Origin: Treponema sp. UBA1793
Lineage (GTDB): Bacteria > Spirochaetota > Spirochaetia > Treponematales > Treponemataceae
Direction: 5' to 3'
NCBI GenBank assembly: GCA_002314445.1
Contig: DCFX01000061.1
Location: 1 to 64,000, forward strand
Length of the DNA stretch: 64,000 bases
Below, piece after piece: positions 26,414 through 33,960 of this stretch (its first letter is position 1; every line of letters starts with the position of its first letter). Position numbers and translations under genes: made by a program. The notes under the pieces are model-generated. The model was given only the letters and a program-made list of their open reading frames with translations. It was not told where the DNA came from and ran no database searches.

Positions 26414-27798
26414 CAAGCATCTTCCGAAAGATATACATCGGCCACTTAGCCGCATCGGTAAGCGTCCTTGTTATTATGTCGCTTATATTCATTTTTGCAA
26501 TACGTTCGTCAATTTCGCACTGGAACCGGGACGAAAACGCAGAAATAGAAAAAATGCTGCTGCCTCTTATATCAAAAGTATACAGACTGAGAGGCGGACT
26601 TGATTCAAATGCACTTGAATCCGCACTGCTGCCGTATACAACCGACTCAATGTATATTTACGTTTTCGACGTGAACAAACGACCGGTACTGCTCATGAAC
26701 AAGGGGCGGCGCGTTACAACTGATGCTGTCGAACAACAGGTCGGAAGCCTCTCAACATTCCTTTCCCTCAATACACCGGCACAGATAAAGGACAGCAGTA
26801 AAATAGTCGGGTATCTCTCGGTAAACAGCGCGGACTTTCTTACCTATCGGGCAAACAGGCAGTTCATAGCATCAATGCGCAAAACCGTGCTTGCCGGCGC
26901 AGTTACCGCTATCGTCATAGCCCTTGCCATTTCAGCTTTTATCTCGTCTATATTTTCAAAACAGACATCATCTCTTGTAAATGAAATCACTGCACTGGGA
27001 AACGGCAGCCGCACCGTTACGTTCACGCATCTTGACACCACAGAATTTGACAGGATTGCGACCACTGAAGAAAAACTCCAGAACCAGCTGCTCAAAGAGG
27101 AATCGCTCCGCCGCCAGTGGATGCAGGATGTGTCTCACGATCTCCGCACTCCTGTAACTGCAGTAAAAGTGCAGCTTGAAGCCATAAACGACGGCGTACT
27201 TCCTGCTACGACAGAACGTTTCGCAAGCCTCCTCGGCGAAATAAGCCATATCGAAAGGCTTGTAAATAATCTTCATGATTTAAGCCGGTACGAATCTCCG
27301 GAAATGCAGATAACACCTGTAAAAATCTATCCTCAGGCTTTTATAAGCGATACAAAAGAACGGTTTGAACTGCTTGCGAACCAGAAAAACATTAATTTTT
27401 CCTGCTCATGCGGATTTTCCACTCCATTCGCTGCAGACGAATTTCTTCTGCAGCGCTGTGTGTCGAATGTCATGCAGAATGCCATTCAGTATACAACACC
27501 CGGAAGCTGCATAAACATAGCGATGACATGTACAGACGAAAATGACAGTGACAGAACTATCACTATAGAGGTAATGAATACAGGTGAATTAAGCGAGGAA
27601 GATATTATTCATGTGTTTGACCGGCTGTACCGCGGGGATAAATCACGCACTAGCGGCGGGTCGGGACTTGGACTTTCAATCGCAAAAGCGATTATGAATC
27701 TGCACCGTGGTACAATCACTGCGTCGAACAAAGACGGTATGGCATGTTTTACTATTGTCTTTCCCTTCATACCAGCGTCCGACGGTACATCGATATAA
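26410..27798 (+). CDS. Sensor histidine kinase
   Basis: 462 residues. Two membrane helices (about 12-31 and 158-182) flank a periplasmic sensor of about 125 residues. A short linker, not an obvious HAMP, leads to the HisKA domain with H243 in DVSHDLRTP, then the ATPase with N-box, DRLYRGD and GGSGLGLSIAKAI. The periplasmic ligand is unknown; the secreted YD-repeat protein in the same operon is the natural candidate to look at. Confidence 0.93.
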   Translation: MTSIFRKIYIGHLAASVSVLVIMSLIFIFAIRSSISHWNRDENAEIEKMLLPLISKVYRLRGGLDSNALESALLPYTTDSMYIYVFDVNKRPVLLMNKGRRVTTDAVEQQVGSLSTFLSLNTPAQIKDSSKIVGYLSVNSADFLTYRANRQFIASMRKTVLAGAVTAIVIALAISAFISSIFSKQTSSLVNEITALGNGSRTVTFTHLDTTEFDRIATTEEKLQNQLLKEESLRRQWMQDVSHDLRTPVTAVKVQLEAINDGVLPATTERFASLLGEISHIERLVNNLHDLSRYESPEMQITPVKIYPQAFISDTKERFELLANQKNINFSCSCGFSTPFAADEFLLQRCVSNVMQNAIQYTTPGSCINIAMTCTDENDSDRTITIEVMNTGELSEEDIIHVFDRLYRGDKSRTSGGSGLGLSIAKAIMNLHRGTITASNKDGMACFTIVFPFIPASDGTSI

Positions 27799-27843
27799 AA
27801 AAAGGGTCATCCCGTAAGTTAAACTTACGGGATGACCCTTTTT
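27797..27843. terminator. Strong bidirectional terminator after the two-component operon
   Basis: A 17-base perfect stem, GGGTCATCCCGTAAGTT, flanked by A and T runs on both sides. It separates the plus-strand kinase from the minus-strand lipoprotein gene. Confidence 0.93.
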
Positions 27844-27869
27844 ACGTCTGAGCGTTATGCTTTCAGAAA

Positions 27870-28115
27870 TTAGTTGCTTGCGGCTGAATCAGCTGCAGGA
27901 GCAGTTGCATCAGTTGTTGCAGCAGCAGCTGCCGTTGAATCAGCAGAATTGTCTGTTGTTGCGGCAGCAGCATCAGATGTTGTTGTTGTCGTATCGGTTG
28001 TTGCCTGTTCTGTTGTTGTTGTGTCTGTTGTTGCAGCAGCTTCTTTTTTGCTGCAGGAAACTGCGAACATGGAAATGAGAGCAACTGCGCTAACGATCAT
28101 AATAATCTTTTTCAT
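27870..28115 (-). CDS. Small Ala/Thr-repeat lipoprotein
   Basis: 81 residues. The signal peptide ends in FAVSC (lipobox). The mature part is almost only Ala, Thr, Asp and Ser (AAATTDTTTTEQATTDTTTTTSD...), probably unfolded. AGGGG precedes the ATG. The DNA is made of GTT/GCA-type triplet runs that could change length in frame. It may be an envelope spacer. Its codon pattern makes the opposite strand open as well, but the signal peptide and ribosome-binding site support this strand. Confidence 0.75.
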   Translation of the reverse strand: MKKIIMIVSAVALISMFAVSCSKKEAAATTDTTTTEQATTDTTTTTSDAAAATTDNSADSTAAAAATTDATAPAADSAASN

Positions 28116-28274
28116 ACTATTTACCCCTTAATCATAAAGATTGCTTTTTAGTAAGGAAGGTCATAAAGCTTTGCTTCATGTCGCCGTTCCTTTTGACAAG
28201 ACCCACTGTACCAGATGTATGTCAAGATTTTATGCCTTCAAATGTCAAGATTGTGTGAAGATTGAAGAAAGACG

Positions 28275-28396
28275 CAGGATTTGCATCCATGCAAATCCTG
28301 CTTACCGGGAATTGCCCCGGCTCGCGCAACGAGCTCGCCGGGATTCCCGCCTGACTGAACCGCCATCCATGGCGGGTATTTTTTTCTTTTATTCGA
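28275..28396 (+). repeat. Dispersed multi-hairpin element, copy B
   Basis: Second copy of the element at 14728-14850. The first hairpin (28275-28300) is identical, the middle GC-rich stem differs by two bases, and the last stem, ACCGCCAT/ATGGCGGGT (28359-28377), is followed by a longer T run. It lies in the 409-base gene-free stretch 28116-28524, between the ABC operon's 3' end and the small lipoprotein gene. Confidence 0.8.
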
Positions 28397-28421
28397 CTAA
28401 CCGTGCGTTTAAAATAAAACT

Positions 28422-28525
28422 GCCCGCACGGAGGCGGGCCACAGCAAGGCGGGAAAATCATTGCAGCGGTACTACGCTTAAGATTTTCCCGCAGTCAGGA
28501 AATTACATGGATGTAATTTCCTGAC
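28422..28525 (-). repeat. Three consecutive hairpins ending at the ABC ATPase stop codon
   Basis: GCCCGC/GCGGGC (28422-28439), GCGGGAAAATC/GATTTTCCCGC (28449-28492) and a 15-base perfect palindrome arm GTCAGGAAATTACAT around GG (28494-28525). The last one includes the final base of the ABC ATPase stop codon, so ribosomes finishing that gene would meet it. It probably stabilises or ends the operon mRNA. Confidence 0.75.
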
Positions 28526-29328
28526 TATTGCAGCATCATCTGGTCGTTCGTCAGATCGTGCTGCTTTATTGCACGGAACTGCTCTACAATGTCGGCCATG
28601 GTGAGTCTGGCTTTCTCTTCTGCGGAAATATCGAGAATCACTTCTCCTGAATCCATCATGAGAAGACGATTGCCGTAATCGAGCGCCTGCTGCATATTAT
28701 GTGTTATCATCATTACGGTAAGACCGTATTCTTCCGCAAAACGGCGTGTCAGCTCCATAACAATCTTTGCATTTGCAGGATCAAGGGCGGCAGTATGCTC
28801 ATCAAGCAGCAGCAGTGCAGGACGTGACATAACAGTCATAAGCAGCGTAAGAGCCTGGCGCTGTCCTCCTGAAAACTGATTCACGTTGTCGTGCAGACGG
28901 TTTTCAAGTCCCATATCAAGACGGCTGAGCTGTTCACGGAATAAACCGCGCTGTTTATTTGTAAGACTTATGCGAAGTCCTTTCCATCCCTTTTTACTGC
29001 ATATTATCATGTTGTCTTCAAGGGACATCTTTCCAGCCGTTCCGAGCAGCGGATTCTGAAAAATACGCCCTATGTATCCGGCCCGTCTGTACTCTTTGTC
29101 GTGCGTAATGTCGCGCTGAACACCGTTCATATCAAGCGCTATGCGGCCGGTCGTCGGCTGCAGCGTGCCTGCAATCACATTATACAGCGTTGATTTACCG
29201 GCACCGTTTGAGCCGATGACCGTGATAAAATCGCCTTTATTAATCGTCAGATTGATGTTCTTAAGAGCGTTGTTTTCATCCGGTGTACCGGCATTAAATG
29301 TCATGCTGATATTTTCAAGCGTAATCAT
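28525..29328 (-). CDS. ABC transporter ATP-binding protein (TrpZ-type)
   Basis: 267 residues. Walker A is GSNGAGKST, the signature QFSGGQRQALTLLM and Walker B LLLLDEHTAALDP. The ATG at 29328 has AGGAGG upstream and overlaps the permease stop by four bases; the longer open frame is only permease overlap. It is the energy subunit of the three-gene importer 28525-31425. Confidence 0.92.
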   Translation of the reverse strand: MITLENISMTFNAGTPDENNALKNINLTINKGDFITVIGSNGAGKSTLYNVIAGTLQPTTGRIALDMNGVQRDITHDKEYRRAGYIGRIFQNPLLGTAGKMSLEDNMIICSKKGWKGLRISLTNKQRGLFREQLSRLDMGLENRLHDNVNQFSGGQRQALTLLMTVMSRPALLLLDEHTAALDPANAKIVMELTRRFAEEYGLTVMMITHNMQQALDYGNRLLMMDSGEVILDISAEEKARLTMADIVEQFRAIKQHDLTNDQMMLQ

Positions 29329-30266
29329 TTTGCACCTCCTGCCGTACCGGATTTTGCAGGCCGCAGAAAATGCTGCTTCAAATTCGTGTGCCCCTGGAAA
29401 TTGGAAATGATAAGGCACAGTATGATAAGGAGCCCGGTAATAAGTTTAAGATCATTGCTCGTAAGGCCGATTTTATAACCGTAGCTGCGTCCGAAAAACA
29501 TGAGTGCACGATAAACTATTGAACCGATAAGCACCCGGAGCGTCTGTATGGATATTCTGTTCGAGCGCAGAATGAATTCACCGAGCATAAGCGATGCGAG
29601 GCCGCTTACAATGACGCCCGTGCCGCTCCCGACATCGGCAAATCCGTTGTACATTGAGGCAAACGCACCGGCGACAGAAGCGAGTCCGTTCCCGACGCAC
29701 ACGCCGATGCCTCGAAGTATCTGGGGATTGACTCCCTGAGACACTACCATCTGCTCGTTAGCACCCAGCGCGCCCATCGTAAGCCCCATATCGGTGTGGA
29801 AAAACAAATCAAGCAAGCCTTTGAGCACTATGACAAAGATGATGAGAAAAGCGAGGATACCCCATTCAGGCGATACTGCAGGAAGGTTCTGTCCCATCCA
29901 GGTTGTAATCCGCGAAAATGTCGTATTGATTCTGAGAAACGAAACATTTGCACGGTTCGACATGATTCTCAGATTGATTGAATACAGCATCGTCATAGTA
30001 AGGATTCCTGCGAGCAGATCAGGAACGCGCAGGCGCGTATAAATAAGCGTCGTGCAAAGCCCCGCAGCAAGTCCGCCTGTAAAAGCAATTACCAGGGCAG
30101 CAGCCGGCGAAATGCCATGAATAAGGCAGGCTGCAAAAATACAACCGCCCATAGGAAAAGAACCGTCAACAGTCATATCGCAGAAATTAAGGATACGGAA
30201 TGAGGCAAAGACTCCAAGCACCATAATGCCGTAAATCAGCCCTTCTATAAGAATACTGTGTATCAT
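29325..30266 (-). CDS. ABC transporter permease (TrpY-type)
   Basis: 313 residues with eight or so hydrophobic segments, in the branched-chain/ribose permease superfamily. The segment RILNFCDMTVDGSFPMGGC near the N-terminus is the family signature. The ATG at 30266 is favoured by GGAG five bases upstream over a GTG two codons earlier. It pairs with the ATPase and the binding lipoprotein on either side. Confidence 0.9.
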   Translation of the reverse strand: MIHSILIEGLIYGIMVLGVFASFRILNFCDMTVDGSFPMGGCIFAACLIHGISPAAALVIAFTGGLAAGLCTTLIYTRLRVPDLLAGILTMTMLYSINLRIMSNRANVSFLRINTTFSRITTWMGQNLPAVSPEWGILAFLIIFVIVLKGLLDLFFHTDMGLTMGALGANEQMVVSQGVNPQILRGIGVCVGNGLASVAGAFASMYNGFADVGSGTGVIVSGLASLMLGEFILRSNRISIQTLRVLIGSIVYRALMFFGRSYGYKIGLTSNDLKLITGLLIILCLIISNFQGHTNLKQHFLRPAKSGTAGGAK

Positions 30267-30411
30267 GTGCACTCCATATAACTGTGTATGGTAATTGATT
30301 TTTGAAAATATGGGAAGGTGACAGCAGACAGTACTCTTTTTTATGATAAGAATACTGTCTGATAAATTTTATAAATAATTTCCAGGACTAAAAAAAACGG
30401 CATATGCCTTT

Positions 30412-31425
30412 CTATTTTGATTTCTTTTCGGTGAGTGTTCCGTTTTCGTAGATAAAACCAGCTTTATCCAGATATTCCTGAGGAATTGTAATACCGCAGT
30501 TCTTAGCTGCATCAAGGTCGAACAGCAGGTCGCTGTCATCGGGATTCGTCATAAAGCGGACCGGAAGGTCGGCTGGTTTTGCGCCTTTCAGAATTTTCAC
30601 AACCATTTCTCCCGTCGCACGTCCGGCTTTGTAATAATTAAAACCGCTGGCCATAAAAATTCCGCCTTCTTTGGCACCTGTGACATCGCCGCTGAAAATC
30701 GGTTTTTTGGCTTTATCAAAAACCTGCACAAGAGACGGCAGCGCGCTGAATACGGTATTGTCGGTTGTAAGATATATTCCGTCGCACCTGTCCACGATTG
30801 CTTCCGCTGCCTGCTTAACTTCCGCAGATTTTGAGATAGACTGAGTAACAAGCTGCAGCCCCTGCTCCTCACAGCCCTTTTTAACAAGCTCAAGCGCACT
30901 GATGGAATTTGCTTCACCGCTCGTGTAAATATAGCCGAGTGTTTTTATTCCGGCAATTTCCTTAAACAGCTTCAAATGCTGCTCTGTCGGAATTGCATCG
31001 CTCATGCCGGTAACGTTTCCTTCTCCATGATCGACAGTAGAAACAAGACCTGCACTGACAGGATCAGTAATTGTCCCGAATACGACCGGAATATCCTTTA
31101 TAGCGTTTGCAAGCGCAACTGCAACCGGGGTTGCTATACCTACTGCAACGTCAACCTTCTCGTCTTTAAATTGCGACGCAATCTGTGCAGCTGTATTTAC
31201 GTCGCCGTTGGCATTCTGCCTGTCATATGTCGCTGTTATGCCTGCGTCGTTGACAGCGTCTATAATTCCCTGCTCCACTGCATCAAGAGCCGGATGCTGT
31301 ACGATTTTTGCAATACCGATTTTATACGTTTTTCCGGTTGAAACATCGGACGTCTTCTTCTGACATCCGGAAAAAACAAAAGCTGCGCATACGGCTGCAG
31401 TAAGAGCCATCAATCTTCTCTTCAT
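30412..31425 (-). CDS. Substrate-binding lipoprotein of the ABC_sub_bind family (TrpX-type)
   Basis: 337 residues. The lipobox is VFSGC. The fold is the ABC_sub_bind family: KIGIAKIVQHPALDAVEQG at the start, then the VGIATPVAVALANAIKDIPVVFGTITDPVSAGLV motif typical of TrpX-like proteins. Characterised relatives bind tryptophan or tyrosine; some may bind other ligands. GAGGAG precedes the ATG at 31425. The 145 bases before the divergent LacI gene carry promoters both ways. Confidence 0.9.
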   Translation of the reverse strand: MKRRLMALTAAVCAAFVFSGCQKKTSDVSTGKTYKIGIAKIVQHPALDAVEQGIIDAVNDAGITATYDRQNANGDVNTAAQIASQFKDEKVDVAVGIATPVAVALANAIKDIPVVFGTITDPVSAGLVSTVDHGEGNVTGMSDAIPTEQHLKLFKEIAGIKTLGYIYTSGEANSISALELVKKGCEEQGLQLVTQSISKSAEVKQAAEAIVDRCDGIYLTTDNTVFSALPSLVQVFDKAKKPIFSGDVTGAKEGGIFMASGFNYYKAGRATGEMVVKILKGAKPADLPVRFMTNPDDSDLLFDLDAAKNCGITIPQEYLDKAGFIYENGTLTEKKSK

Positions 31426-31469
31426 ATAGCTACTCCTCATTTCACAACGTTTCTACAAACAGTAACATA

Positions 31470-31498
31470 ATACTATTATAATTAAACCTTTATGTCAA
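31470..31498 (-). promoter_or_regulatory. Probable promoter of the TrpXYZ-like operon
   Basis: Minus strand TTGACA (31493-31498), 17 bases, TAGTAT (31470-31475). Start near 31463, leaving a 38-base leader with no room for a riboswitch or T-box. Confidence 0.5.
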
Positions 31499-31506
31499 GT
31501 ATTTTT

Positions 31507-31553
31507 AGTAAAACTATAATTTTTACTTAATTTTATTGTTATTTTACTTAATT
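31507..31553. promoter_or_regulatory. Candidate operator: TTTTACT repeats
   Basis: TTTTACTTAATT occurs at 31521-31532 and 31542-31553 (21 bases apart), and an inverted half, AGTAAAA, at 31507-31513. The second copy fills the -35/-10 spacer of the LacI gene at 31571, so binding would shut it off. Autoregulation is inferred. Confidence 0.4.
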
Positions 31554-31564
31554 CACATTATACT
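31536..31564 (+). promoter_or_regulatory. Promoter of the second LacI gene, giving a leaderless mRNA
   Basis: TTGTTA (31536-31541), 17 bases, TATACT (31559-31564). The ATG begins seven bases after the -10, where transcription should start. No Shine-Dalgarno sequence. Confidence 0.6.
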
Positions 31565-31570
31565 TATAAC

Positions 31571-32593
31571 ATGGCCAAAAAAAAGAAAATTACACTTCTG
31601 GATATTGCTAAAAATCTGAATGTCAGCACTGTTACTGTCTCAAAAGCACTCGCAAATAAAGATGGTGTCGGTGATGAACTGCGCAAAAAAATAAAAGAAA
31701 TGGCTGTAACAATGGGCTACATAATGCCTTCCGTAAATACAGCCGGAACACGTCCTAAAGACGGCACCGGAAATATCGGCATCCTTATTCCGTCAAAATT
31801 CTTCAGCAACAACTCCTCATTTTACTGGAACCTCTATAACGCATTATCAAGCGAGCTTTTGAAACAAAACTATTACTGCATCATGGAACAACTGAACAGT
31901 GAAGACGAATTTAATCTGATTGTACCGCATATGGTCCAGGACAAAAAAGTCGACGGCATAATCATTCTCGGACAGGTCAGTGATAATTACGCACGTTTTT
32001 TCAGCACCTGCTATAAAGGCTTCATCTTTCTTGACTTTTATCTCAGCGACGAAAATATCGACACAATAACTAGCGATAATTTCTACAGCGAATATATTAT
32101 GACGGACTACCTTATCTCGCTTGGCCATAAGGATATCCGTTTTGTCGGTTCATTCAATGCGACGACATCCATAAAAGACCGCTTCATGGGTTTTATGAAA
32201 GCAATGCTCGAGAATAACTATCATGTAAGCTTCGACGAAATAATTGAAGACAGGGATGAAAACGGAATATCAATACCGATTGAACTGCCGGAAAAGCTGC
32301 CGACAGCGTTTGTATGCAACTGTGATGAAACAGCAGTTCATGTCATTAATGCACTCAAACAACGGGGTCTGAATGTTCCCGACGACGTTTCAGTTGCAGG
32401 GTTCGATAATTATGTTTCCATTAATGGAACCTCTCCTGCACTTACGACGGTGAATGTAGATCCGGCAGTAACTGCACAGGCAGCCGTCGAACTGATTATT
32501 AAGAAAATCAACGGATTACCGTACAACCACGGTCATACGGTAATCAGCGGAAAAATAGTAATACGCGATTCAGTCAGAAAAATCAGTCAGTAA
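31571..32593 (+). CDS. LacI-family transcriptional regulator
   Basis: 340 residues. The N-terminal HTH is ITLLDIAKNLNVSTVTVSKAL, and the effector domain closes with SVAGFDNYVSINGTSPALTTV. An eight-A run in codons 3-5 is a possible slippage site. It is convergent with the GH130 gene (3' ends overlap by 11 bases) and divergent from the TrpXYZ-like operon. The glycoside phosphorylase is the more natural target for a LacI protein, yet the promoter region is shared with the transporter. Confidence 0.9.
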   Translation: MAKKKKITLLDIAKNLNVSTVTVSKALANKDGVGDELRKKIKEMAVTMGYIMPSVNTAGTRPKDGTGNIGILIPSKFFSNNSSFYWNLYNALSSELLKQNYYCIMEQLNSEDEFNLIVPHMVQDKKVDGIIILGQVSDNYARFFSTCYKGFIFLDFYLSDENIDTITSDNFYSEYIMTDYLISLGHKDIRFVGSFNATTSIKDRFMGFMKAMLENNYHVSFDEIIEDRDENGISIPIELPEKLPTAFVCNCDETAVHVINALKQRGLNVPDDVSVAGFDNYVSINGTSPALTTVNVDPAVTAQAAVELIIKKINGLPYNHGHTVISGKIVIRDSVRKISQ

Positions 32594-33764
32594 ATTCCTG
32601 ATTCGCCTTTATGAGCCTTATACGTTCCTCGACCTGGCCGCGTGAAGTAAGCGTGTCTTCTGGAGTATGCAGGCAGTAATCGACCATACGGCCGACAGTT
32701 GATTCTGCAACATGAAGACGTGTATCGCTGGAAGCATAATACATGAGCAGCCTTCCGTCGTCATCGGCGACCGCACCGTTAATAAAGACAACGTTGCCCA
32801 CATCGCCAATGCGCTCGCCGTCCTGCGGCGCAATCAGGTATCCTCCCGGGCGGGCAATAACTTTTGCAGGATCTTCCAGGCTCGTCATAAATGCATATAT
32901 GACATACCTCAGTCCGGCTGCAGTATTCCTTACACCGTGCGCTATATGCAGCCAGCCCTTTTCCGTCTTTATCGGAACTGCACCGGCACCATTCTTCACT
33001 TCCTTAATCGTGTGGTACACTTTGGCATCGATTATGCGTTCATTCATTACTTCTGCATGTTCCATCGAGTCCGTAAATCCGATACAGATACCGCCGCCGC
33101 TTCCGGTCTCGATAAATCCGTCCTGAGGACGTGTATACAGCATATATTTTCCATTAACAAATTCCGGATGAAGCACGACGTTCCTCTGCTGGTTACTTTT
33201 TGTGCTCAGATCGGGAAGTCGTTCCCAGTCCGCCAGATTCTTTGTGCGGACAATGCCGGCAGATGCTGTTGCAGAAGACGTATCACCTGCCGGTGCTGAA
33301 GGGTCTTTACGTTCAGAACAGAATATACCGTAAATCCATCCGTCCTCGTGGAGGGTCAGACGCATATCATATACGTTTGTGTCAGGATTATCAGTCTGCG
33401 GAAGCAGTACCGGAAGTCCCTTGAATTCAAAATTATCAGTTCCGCTGCTGCTTTCCGCTACGGCAAAAAATGATTTCCTGTCGGCACCTTCAACACGTAC
33501 GACAAGATAATACTTCCCGTTCAGTTTCAGTGCCCCGCTGTTGAATGCAGCATTAATGCCCATGCGCTCCATAAGGTACGGATTTGTTTTTTTATTCAAG
33601 TCATAACGCCACTCAACAGGAACATGCTCCGCCGTCAGAACAGGATACGTATACCGGATGTAAATTCCGTTTCCGGGATATACAGGTTCATTGGGCCTTT
33701 TAATAAGTGCTTTGTGTGCCTCTCTGAGCATCAGAAGCCTGTCATCAAAATCAGACAACATCAT
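32583..33764 (-). CDS. GH130 glycoside phosphorylase (mannosylglucose phosphorylase-like)
   Basis: 393 residues, a five-bladed propeller fold. The pattern of GH130 subfamily 1 is visible: NTNVYDMRLTLHEDGWIYGIF (with the catalytic Asp), NQQRNVVLHPEFVNGKYMLYTRPQDGFI, GVRNTAAGLRYVIYAFM and the closing HVAESTVGRMVDYCLHTPEDT. Such enzymes split 4-O-beta-mannosyl-glucose with phosphate to mannose 1-phosphate and glucose in the cytoplasm. Mannose 1-phosphate is the substrate of ManC at 19499. GGAGG precedes the ATG. Confidence 0.88.
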   Translation of the reverse strand: MMLSDFDDRLLMLREAHKALIKRPNEPVYPGNGIYIRYTYPVLTAEHVPVEWRYDLNKKTNPYLMERMGINAAFNSGALKLNGKYYLVVRVEGADRKSFFAVAESSSGTDNFEFKGLPVLLPQTDNPDTNVYDMRLTLHEDGWIYGIFCSERKDPSAPAGDTSSATASAGIVRTKNLADWERLPDLSTKSNQQRNVVLHPEFVNGKYMLYTRPQDGFIETGSGGGICIGFTDSMEHAEVMNERIIDAKVYHTIKEVKNGAGAVPIKTEKGWLHIAHGVRNTAAGLRYVIYAFMTSLEDPAKVIARPGGYLIAPQDGERIGDVGNVVFINGAVADDDGRLLMYYASSDTRLHVAESTVGRMVDYCLHTPEDTLTSRGQVEERIRLIKANQEFTD

Positions 33765-33925
33765 TATGCATCCTCCGTTTGTTTATCATTAATACAAATA
33801 TAAACTAATTTAATATTTTGTATTAGTTCAAACAATACTAACGGAGATTACTTTTGCAGTCAACAATGTACCGGGAATCCCCGTCTGCGTGTTACAAAGC
33901 ATTATTACTGCTACATAATTACGAC

Positions 33926-33954
33926 TGAACATTCTGCAGTATTTGTGCTATAGT
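33926..33954 (+). promoter_or_regulatory. Promoter of the ModF-like gene, giving a leaderless mRNA
   Basis: TGAACA (33926-33931), 17 bases, TATAGT (33949-33954). The ATG at 33961 is seven bases after the -10. No Shine-Dalgarno sequence. Confidence 0.55.
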
Positions 33955-33960
33955 ATAAAA

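Noticed and set aside
27857..28131. Long open frames on both strands in the triplet-repeat segment
   Set aside because: They arise from the repetitive codons; only the minus-strand frame has a signal peptide, lipobox and ribosome-binding site.
28141..28270. Possible small gene between the lipoprotein and the repeat
   Set aside because: No ribosome-binding site, no recognisable protein and low coding character.
31426..31570. T-box or tryptophan riboswitch before the TrpXYZ-like operon
   Set aside because: The predicted leader is about 38 bases, too short, and no T-box motif is seen.
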